5,104 nucleotides of DNA from Fibrobacterota bacterium (GTDB lineage: Bacteria; Fibrobacterota; Chitinivibrionia; Chitinivibrionales; JANQEN01): NCBI GenBank assembly GCA_030619215.1, contig JAUXBV010000319.1, forward strand, positions 1 to 5,104, read 5' to 3'. Position 1 is the first letter of the stretch, and the number at the start of each line of letters is the position of its first letter. Under the pieces are notes generated by a model. That model searched no databases, had not been told where the DNA came from, and saw only the letters and a list, made by a program, of their open reading frames with translations. This document shows, one piece after another, positions 1-5,104 of the stretch. Both the position numbers and the translations under genes were made by a program.

Positions 1-2848
1 ACACGTGAGCGCCACTAGTACTCTTTCCATCCCAGCGGTAGATAGCATCGTTTCCTTTTAGTGCATTATTATGTAACACCTGTATTCTCTTTCCTGCCAT
101 GTTGGTAATAACTACCTTTTTTATCTTTTCATCCGGGAAGAGAAGGAAATTGAGTTTTCTTTGCAACACCTGAATAGAGAAAGGTATCGTGGGATTTGCA
201 TTCATATTATCAGTTACATTGTAAATATTGGTCGGTTCATCGAGTGTAATAGCGAATGCCCTGATTGAAAAGGGGCTGAGGTCGAAAGTGATATCTTTAC
301 CTGAGGCGCTAACCGGACCGGGTTTGACACGCGGGAGCACGCTCTGTGCGGTTATCTCATCTTCCTGGCCCGTAACATTGACAACGCTCGTGACGTTGGA
401 CCCGAAGCTGATTTTTGCACCGGTCAGACTCTCGTTCTTCGTTTCCCGGACGCGAAGGATATACTTATCGCTCAGCTCAGCCTTTTTGAGTGCCATGACC
501 GCAACCTGTTCAGGCTTATCTACTGTCAGGAATGAATATTGCGTACCCCAACCTCCATTGTCAGTGGTTGCCTGAATGCCGACAAGAGGCTGGTTCATCC
601 GTTCAGCTTCATGTATAACGTTACTGTTCTGCCATTTTCCACTATGGCCGTAAATCCCGTAGGTAAATTCATGTATCCAGTTTATCAGGTTACTCAGGTC
701 GCGCTGGTAATTGTATCCTCCACCGGAAGGCGAATGAATAAGGGTGAGGTGGAGCAGGCTGTTGCTTGCTTTGTCCCATCCGTATTTGCAATTATTGAGA
801 ATGGACACGCCGTAGCTATCATCATCATTGGTCAAATCCGCCCACTGCTGTCCGTGAACTTCATACCGGCTCGTGGTACGATTGGGGCGGGCTATTGCAC
901 CGATTCCCATGTCAAATGAAGCGAATTGATTGGAGCAGGTGAGTGGAAATGATATTTTTAACAGAGTTCCGTCTGATCTCCAGTCAATAGTGTTTGTAAT
1001 TTCCAGATGACTTCCCGTTTCTTTGGTACCTAATCTGATGTAATGGGTAAACGATGAGCCATCCTGTGAGCGGGTTACTTTCAGGCTTACCCTGGCAGGG
1101 CCGGACTCTTCAATAGTTCTCTGTACGCTCCCGCTTACATATTCGCGTGGCGATGAGGTGCAGTTGCTATAGGTAATCTCCCAGGCAGGAAAGCTGGTAC
1201 CCTGATCAGTGCGCATTTCAAACCGGGAGGGATCCGAAAGAAGCTGTTTATTGGTTTTCTTATCGAGTACTTCCGAAATGTCACCGCTGCTATTAACGGT
1301 TACCTTGTAGAATTCGTTTTCGAGGGTACCCGTTGTAATGGTTAGTTCACTGGTAAGCGAACTTTCTGTGGGTGAAACCTGGTATACTTTGTACGCTACC
1401 GGGAGCATATCTGCTGCGAATGCGATACGCGTGTAATTACTAACTGTTGTAAGTATCTGGGAAGGGACTTCATTACCATCCGTACCAAAAACCTGAATAT
1501 CGCTTGGCGGAGTACTGCCCCAGTCAATAGTAGCTTCAACAATGTCTTTGCGTGCAGCACCGAGAGGGTTAAAGACCACTACCGGTATCCTGTTTGACTG
1601 CGACACCCGCGTATCGAGCAGGCTGGCTACCTTGGCGTTCGCTGCATCCCTGACTTCAGTAAACTCTGTCATGGAGGAATCTTCCGCAGGCAGAGAATAC
1701 TGCGAATATGCCTGAGGAATACTGGTACCGGTCAGATCATCGTGCATTTGATGAGAGATGAAACGGGTCCAGGCAAAGGCCAGTTTATCGGTTGGATAGG
1801 TCATATCGTCAAGATAGTTGGCGACTACCGCTGCATTCTCCGCTGCAGCACCGAGTTGTTCATTCATCCTGTTATACCATTTCATTCTGGCCCATGCGGT
1901 ATAACATCCGGCACCATGGGTTTTCATAGTCAACTCGCCTTTGTAAATCGGCAGCCCGTCAATAAGCTCCGGGTAATCCAGAAAGTCGCGGTATATCTTA
2001 TCTGATGCTTCACAAATTACTTTGATATCATTCGAGCTGTTCTGATTTATACGGCTCTGGCAGCTCGAGACATTAGCCGAGGAAGGGGCGCCGCCCTGAT
2101 CGCCGGTTCCCATATAATCGTATGTTGCCCAGACACCGGGACTGCCGCCGTTCTGACTGTTTGCCTTGAGCCAGTCACCGTCCTCTGTTCGAATGTTATA
2201 CGGACCACCATAGGAGCCTGGTTTAAGGCAGGCAATTATCTTACTGCCGTCAACACCTTCCCACAACCCGATCGGAAACGGTGTTGATGTCCAACCGCCC
2301 CACAGGTCAAACTTCTGTGTAGTAAAACCGAAAAGCCCGCAGTGTGTAGCGATTGTCGGCAGAGAATACGGAAAACCGAAACAGTCGGGAAGTAAAATAT
2401 CAATACTTCTTTTCCCGAACTCTTTCTGGAAATAACCGTTCCCATAGAGACAATGGCGTATGAGCGATTCAGGTGACGGGACGATCACATCAGGACCGTC
2501 AACCCAGCTTCCACCAACAGCCCACCTACCCGAAGCAATATACGATTTCAGTGTGTTATAGCTACTAGGGTGATATTGTTTTGCGAGCATATACCTGTAG
2601 GAGCCTTCAAAGGTAAAAGTATATTCGGAATAATTTCCAAAATGTGAGAAATTCTGACTTAAGGTATTTGGAATATATGACGATATTGTGTTTGCCATCG
2701 TCCACTGCCACTGTGTATCCAGATGTGCGTAGCCGACAATATAGCAGATCTTGTGATCTTTAAGATTGTACTGGGCCAGGCTGGTAAAAACAATTAGACA
2801 TATAGATAAAATGGGGATGATGGTGAATTTTTTCCTGAATGCTTTCAT
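1..2848 (-). CDS. Secreted GH38 alpha-mannosidase with FlgD-like C-terminal tail (3' end off window)
   Basis: This gene probably encodes an exported zinc-dependent retaining alpha-mannosidase that removes alpha-linked mannose from glycans. I translated the frame by hand: 949 complete codons with no stop, so the C-terminus lies beyond position 1. The ATG at 2848 has a strong Shine-Dalgarno and begins a signal peptide: basic KAFRKK, a hydrophobic stretch to about residue 23, and likely cleavage after SLA (residue 25). GH38 motifs follow: HLD at 42-44 (zinc ligands H42 and D44), PDCFGFPYSLP at 154-164 (D155 nucleophile and ligand), GTGDQGGAP at 247-255 (D250, possible acid/base), and HQMHDDLTGT at 366-375 (H369 zinc ligand). 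The middle helical domain spans roughly 315-395. Beta domains follow, with VVVFNPLG near 423-430, LENEFYKVTVN near 509-519, HEFTYGIYGH at 726-735 and FDLSPFSIRAF near 855-865. From about 895 a FlgD/Por-like sandwich begins. The GH38 family is certain; the natural substrate is not visible. The nearest homologues I recall are large secreted Bacteroidota GH38 enzymes rather than cytoplasmic MngB. Confidence 0.93.
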   Translation of the reverse strand, partial: MKAFRKKFTIIPILSICLIVFTSLAQYNLKDHKICYIVGYAHLDTQWQWTMANTISSYIPNTLSQNFSHFGNYSEYTFTFEGSYRYMLAKQYHPSSYNTLKSYIASGRWAVGGSWVDGPDVIVPSPESLIRHCLYGNGYFQKEFGKRSIDILLPDCFGFPYSLPTIATHCGLFGFTTQKFDLWGGWTSTPFPIGLWEGVDGSKIIACLKPGSYGGPYNIRTEDGDWLKANSQNGGSPGVWATYDYMGTGDQGGAPSSANVSSCQSRINQNSSNDIKVICEASDKIYRDFLDYPELIDGLPIYKGELTMKTHGAGCYTAWARMKWYNRMNEQLGAAAENAAVVANYLDDMTYPTDKLAFAWTRFISHQMHDDLTGTSIPQAYSQYSLPAEDSSMTEFTEVRDAANAKVASLLDTRVSQSNRIPVVVFNPLGAARKDIVEATIDWGSTPPSDIQVFGTDGNEVPSQILTTVSNYTRIAFAADMLPVAYKVYQVSPTESSLTSELTITTGTLENEFYKVTVNSSGDISEVLDKKTNKQLLSDPSRFEMRTDQGTSFPAWEITYSNCTSSPREYVSGSVQRTIEESGPARVSLKVTRSQDGSSFTHYIRLGTKETGSHLEITNTIDWRSDGTLLKISFPLTCSNQFASFDMGIGAIARPNRTTSRYEVHGQQWADLTNDDDSYGVSILNNCKYGWDKASNSLLHLTLIHSPSGGGYNYQRDLSNLINWIHEFTYGIYGHSGKWQNSNVIHEAERMNQPLVGIQATTDNGGWGTQYSFLTVDKPEQVAVMALKKAELSDKYILRVRETKNESLTGAKISFGSNVTSVVNVTGQEDEITAQSVLPRVKPGPVSASGKDITFDLSPFSIRAFAITLDEPTNIYNVTDNMNANPTIPFSIQVLQRKLNFLLFPDEKIKKVVITNMAGKRIQVLHNNALKGNDAIYRWDGKSTSGAHV

Positions 2849-2853
2849 GAATG

Positions 2854-2861
2854 CCTCCTCC
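2854..2861 (-). promoter_or_regulatory. Ribosome binding site of the mannosidase
   Basis: The minus strand reads GGAGGAGG and then CATTC before the ATG at 2848. This is close to a perfect anti-Shine-Dalgarno match, with 5 to 8 nt spacing depending on the register used. It fixes the start codon and puts the signal peptide at the N-terminus. No competing in-frame start has such a site. Confidence 0.88.
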
Positions 2862-2973
2862 TTTTCTATAGTTTTTATGACCATATATAATAGTGATTTT
2901 TTCGATTTATCCCTGTACTATTAATGTAACAAACCATTCGCCTGCTTTCAGATTGAGTAGGTATACGATATTC

Positions 2974-2987
2974 ATATATGATATATG
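2974..2987. repeat. Two-copy ATATATG tandem beside the -12 element
   Basis: On the plus strand ATATATG occurs twice back to back, and the first copy lies within the 8-bp palindrome CATATATG (2973-2980). The stretch begins at the -12 GC of the candidate sigma-54 promoter and reaches the predicted start site, the segment that must melt in an open complex. This may simply be an easily melted AT-rich start region rather than a repeat with its own role. Confidence 0.5.
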
Positions 2988-3001
2988 CAACAATCATGCC
3001 T
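2986..3001 (-). promoter_or_regulatory. Candidate sigma-54 (-24/-12) promoter of the mannosidase
   Basis: The minus strand reads AGGCATGATTGTTGCA. The sigma-54 consensus is TGGCACG-N4-TTGCW, so 10 of the 12 specified positions match. The essential GG and GC pairs are exactly 10 nt apart (GG at 3000-2999, GC at 2988-2987). Transcription would start near 2975, leaving a leader of about 126 nt before the ATG at 2848. Sigma-54 promoters need an ATP-driven activator bound upstream, and a dyad of suitable form lies at 3084-3100. The call rests on sequence similarity only. A sigma-70-type TATAAT at 3048-3053 is a weaker alternative because I could not find a matching -35 box. Confidence 0.55.
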
Positions 3002-3063
3002 GGAGCAAATTGCCTGTGATCTTATGGAAAAGGCAACGCTGTTTAAAATTATAATACAAAAGC

Positions 3064-3139
3064 TGTGCATACTATTGTGTGAGTGCACAATATTTGTGCA
3101 GGTAACACTGGTAATATATTTCGGAATAGAATGTGCATA
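3064..3139. promoter_or_regulatory. Cluster of TGTGCA half-sites around the dyad
   Basis: On the plus strand TGTGCA occurs at 3064-3069, 3095-3100 and 3132-3137, and its complement TGCACA occurs at 3084-3089. The outer two copies extend to the identical 8-mer TGTGCATA (3064-3071 and 3132-3139). A second dyad, ATTGTG-N6-CACAAT (3074-3091), overlaps the perfect one and shares its TGCACAA arm. Repeated half-sites in under 80 bp suggest cooperative binding of a dimeric or oligomeric regulator. No protein is identified, and the short AT-rich word could recur partly by chance. Confidence 0.4.
3084..3100. promoter_or_regulatory. Perfect 17-bp dyad, NtrC-like enhancer candidate
   Basis: The minus strand reads TGCACAAATATTGTGCA: arms TGCACAA and TTGTGCA pair perfectly around ATA. 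The outer form TGCAC-N7-GTGCA is that of NtrC sites such as those upstream of enteric glnA, although the inner CC/GG pairs of NtrC sites are A/T here. Its centre (3092) is about 117 bp upstream of the start site predicted for the sigma-54-like promoter, within the usual range for enhancer-binding activators. If transcribed as the 3' tail of the PTS mRNA, it could also form a 7-bp hairpin, but no T run follows, so it is unlikely to be an intrinsic terminator. The activator that would bind it is not in the window. Confidence 0.5.
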
Positions 3140-3151
3140 ATGAGGAGAGAT

Positions 3152-5104
3152 TTATATTTCCAGGTTTTTCTCCAGAAACAGTTTAATTGCATCCGGGTCA
3201 TTTTCGGTAGCGAGATATTTCCTGAAATCTTCGTGCATTACTTTACGTGCGAGTTTTGCGAAAATCTTCATGTGGTCGTACTGGTCTTCGCTTTCCCTTA
3301 TGGTAAGGAGAATGACGACTTCAACCGTATCTTCGCGTTTGCCCCAGTCTATTGGGGTGGCAGGTTTAAGAACCGCGATACTGTTTGAGACAATGTGGTT
3401 GGTCATACAATGGGGGATGGCAATACCATAGCCCATATCTGTCGCATAAACTTCCTCCCGCTTCCATACATCTTCCTCTAAACCGGCGGGATTATTGGTC
3501 CGCTCGGTAATGTAAAGGTTGTCGCACAGCTCTTTGATAACTTCATGTTTGGAGCTGCTTTCCGAGTCAATGATGATTAATTCCTTATCGAGAAGGGGTT
3601 TATCTTTACAGGTGAGAGGAAAATCGTTCAGAAGTTTACTTACCTCATCTTTGGAATTGCATGCCATTGCTGAAGCAACCAGCTTTTGACACTCTTTGGA
3701 GTCTATTTTCGGAAGAGCAGACTTCATTTCGGGAATATTCGGGGCTCCGAGGCTGATCTCATCAAGCCCAAGTCCCACAAGGAGCGGAAGGTTACTCAAG
3801 ACACCTGCCATCTCGCCGCACATGCCTACCCATTTATCATGCTTATGTGCGTCGTCAACAATTCTTTTAAGAAGCCTGATAAATGACGGATCGAGAAAAC
3901 TATACAAATGGGATACTTTTTTATTCTCACGGTCAACAGCAAAGAAGTATTGTGCCAGATCATTGGTGCCGATACTGAAGAAATCAACTTCCGTTGAAAA
4001 TTGATCAATTGCGAATGCTGCTGAAGGGGTCTCAACCATGATGCCTATCTGCATGGAAGGATCATAGGTGATGTCTGCTTTCTTAAAGTCAGCCTGGATT
4101 TCCTGAATCATGCTTTTAACCGTTTTTATCTCGTCAAGGCAGGACACCATGGGTACCATTACATTAACGGTGCCATGCGCGGATACTCTGATAATCGCGC
4201 GAAGCTGGGTTTTTATCAAATCAGGGTAATCAGCATAAAATCGTACTGCCCGGTAACCCAGAAACGGATTGTTTTCCGTTGGGATAGAAAGGTAGGGGAG
4301 GGGTTTATCCCCGCCAATATCCAGTGTGCGTATAATGACCGGGCGTTTTTTAGCTGATTTTACCACACGAAGATAAGCCTGGTACTGTTCTTCTTCGGAA
4401 GGAGGTGAATCGCTCTTTTCCATGAAAAGCATTTCAGTGCGAAAGAGGCCTATTCCTTCTGCATGATAATCAAAAGCTGCTTCTGCCTCTTCAGGCAAAG
4501 ATATATTGGCCGCTAGCTCCAGCCTTTTACCATCACTTGTTTTGGCTTCACTCTTTGCAGGCTTCTCCAGTTTCTGCATGTGCCGGTCACGTTTCCTGTT
4601 TTCCAGTTTATAGTATTGCTCAACTTCAGGGCTGATCTGTGTCAGCACGATACCGATATCCGCATCCACAACAACATCCTGGCCGGAATTGATAAGCATG
4701 GGAGCATCGGCTATTCCCGTCAATGTCGGTATAGCGAAAGTGCGCGCAAGGATTACTGTATGTGAAGTTATTCCGGCATGGCTGAGAACGAGGCCCCGCA
4801 GATGTTTGCGATCCACTGCAAGAAACTGGCTCGGTGTGAGGTTTTCAGCGACCAGAACAGAAGGTTCGCTGAGATGTATCTGCTCCTCATCCGAAGATGA
4901 TCCGTAAATAAGTTTTATGAGCCGTGAACAGATATCCTGAATGTCAATCACCCGCTCGCGGATATAGATACTTTCCGAGTTTTTCAATGTAGCGGCAAAA
5001 TGTTCGTAGGTCCCGATAATGGCATTTGCCGCGGAGATATTCTGCCTTTTGAAAATCAATTCATTCAGTTTTTTGGACAGTGCCGGGTCCCTGACAATAG
5101 ACAG
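3152..5104 (-). CDS. PTS Enzyme I with C-terminal fructose/Ntr-type EIIA domain (5' end off window)
   Basis: This is a cytoplasmic PEP-protein phosphotransferase. It takes phosphate from PEP onto a histidine and passes it to HPr and then to EIIA. The frame is open to 5104, so the N-terminus is missing; 650 residues are visible, numbered here from the edge. A TTG codon at 5059 is not the start, because the 15 codons before it (LSIVRDPALSKKLNE) continue the Enzyme I fold. Motifs: GITSHTVILAR with phospho-histidine H115; GLFRTEMLFM (R222); RTLDIGGDKPLPYL (R259); NPFLGYRA; E358 in MVETPSAA; DFFSIGTNDLAQY (D382); VDREN (R392); GMCGEMAG (C429). Spacing matches E. coli PtsI, apart from one residue, from H189 to C502. 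After about residue 501 comes an EIIA domain with GYGIAIPHC (H565), ending in KNLEI. E. coli FryA and PtsA have the order HPr-EI-EIIA, so an HPr domain may lie off the window. All catalytic residues appear intact. Partner permeases are not visible. Confidence 0.96.
   Translation of the reverse strand: MSIVRDPALSKKLNELIFKRQNISAANAIIGTYEHFAATLKNSESIYIRERVIDIQDICSRLIKLIYGSSSDEEQIHLSEPSVLVAENLTPSQFLAVDRKHLRGLVLSHAGITSHTVILARTFAIPTLTGIADAPMLINSGQDVVVDADIGIVLTQISPEVEQYYKLENRKRDRHMQKLEKPAKSEAKTSDGKRLELAANISLPEEAEAAFDYHAEGIGLFRTEMLFMEKSDSPPSEEEQYQAYLRVVKSAKKRPVIIRTLDIGGDKPLPYLSIPTENNPFLGYRAVRFYADYPDLIKTQLRAIIRVSAHGTVNVMVPMVSCLDEIKTVKSMIQEIQADFKKADITYDPSMQIGIMVETPSAAFAIDQFSTEVDFFSIGTNDLAQYFFAVDRENKKVSHLYSFLDPSFIRLLKRIVDDAHKHDKWVGMCGEMAGVLSNLPLLVGLGLDEISLGAPNIPEMKSALPKIDSKECQKLVASAMACNSKDEVSKLLNDFPLTCKDKPLLDKELIIIDSESSSKHEVIKELCDNLYITERTNNPAGLEEDVWKREEVYATDMGYGIAIPHCMTNHIVSNSIAVLKPATPIDWGKREDTVEVVILLTIRESEDQYDHMKIFAKLARKVMHEDFRKYLATENDPDAIKLFLEKNLEI

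Larger units (their letters stand above)
2849..3151. other. Intergenic regulatory region between the PTS gene and the mannosidase
   Basis: These 303 bases contain no credible gene. They are visibly richer in A and T than the flanking coding sequence. Read toward the mannosidase they hold, in order: a cluster of TGCACA half-sites with a perfect dyad, a sigma-54-like promoter, a short ATATATG tandem, an untranslated leader of about 126 nt, and the ribosome binding site. In the first 100 bases after the PTS stop codon I see no GC-rich stem followed by a T run. Intrinsic termination of the upstream gene is therefore not evident, and read-through or factor-dependent termination remains possible. 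The leader shows no strong hairpin and no riboswitch class that I recognise. Confidence 0.7.

Noticed and set aside
228..919. Plus-strand open frames opposite the mannosidase.
   Set aside because: The minus-strand frame is continuous here and encodes recognisable GH38 C-terminal motifs. The plus-strand translations show no known domain and are antisense shadows.
2798..2848. A lipoprotein signal (cysteine at residue 17 in LSIC).
   Set aside because: The residue before cysteine is isoleucine instead of a small residue, and the cysteine lies in the middle of the hydrophobic stretch. A standard signal peptidase I site after SLA fits better.
2875..2997. A 40-codon minus-strand open frame beginning MIVAYIIYEY in the intergenic region.
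   Set aside because: It has no Shine-Dalgarno, its start falls between the -24 and -12 elements of the candidate promoter so that transcript would not include it, and its composition simply reflects AT-rich DNA.
3010..3036. Inverted repeat TTGCCT/AGGCAA with a 15-nt loop as a terminator of the PTS gene.
   Set aside because: The stem has only 6 bp with a long loop and is not followed by a T run, so it is too weak to call.
3048..3053. A perfect TATAAT on the minus strand as a sigma-70-type -10 box for the mannosidase.
   Set aside because: No recognisable -35 hexamer occurs 16 to 19 bp upstream and the TG extension is not correctly spaced. Such words are expected in AT-rich DNA. It is kept only as a weak alternative.
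3063..3150. A minus-strand frame of 29 codons (MHILFRNILP...) just after the PTS stop codon.
   Set aside because: It has no ribosome binding site and no recognisable domain, and it overlaps the dyad cluster. It is most likely a chance open frame.
5057..5059. TTG as the start codon of the PTS gene.
   Set aside because: The frame continues upstream to the window edge with residues that match Enzyme I, and about 75 more N-terminal residues of that domain are expected beyond 5104.

Overview
The window holds two protein-coding genes, both on the minus strand and both cut by the window edges, with a 303-bp intergenic region between them. No gene is supported on the plus strand, and I see no RNA gene, insertion sequence or CRISPR array.

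From the high-coordinate end, 5104 to 3152 encodes a phosphotransferase-system (PTS) Enzyme I. All its phosphotransfer and PEP-binding motifs are intact, and a fructose/nitrogen-type EIIA domain is fused at its C-terminus. Its first ~75 residues, or more if an HPr domain precedes them, lie beyond 5104. Reading the same way, 2848 to 1 encodes a secreted glycoside hydrolase family 38 (GH38) alpha-mannosidase. It has a signal peptide, a complete GH38 architecture, and the start of a FlgD-like/Por-type beta-sandwich tail that runs off position 1. This frame stays open for all 949 complete codons and has no in-window stop.

The intergenic region is the most interesting part. Read toward the mannosidase, it carries a sequence very close to the sigma-54 (-24/-12) promoter consensus at 2986-3001. 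About 117 bp upstream of the predicted start site lies a 17-bp perfect dyad, TGCAC-N7-GTGCA (3084-3100). This has the form of an NtrC-type enhancer and is surrounded by further TGTGCA half-sites. The layout resembles the classical glnA promoter. It suggests that the mannosidase is transcribed from its own activator-dependent promoter rather than by read-through from the PTS gene, where I see no terminator.

The organism is a bacterium with a PTS and secreted polysaccharide-degrading enzymes. The GH38 type resembles enzymes of Bacteroidota and relatives, and the FlgD-like tail is common in the Fibrobacterota/Bacteroidota superphylum and a few neighbouring phyla. A fibrobacterial or similar anaerobic carbohydrate degrader would fit, but this is inference from domain style alone.

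Together the genes suggest carbohydrate use: the outer enzyme trims alpha-mannosides from glycans, and the PTS protein supplies phosphate for sugar uptake or for regulation. The window contains no sugar permease (EIIB/EIIC), so the PTS substrate is unknown.
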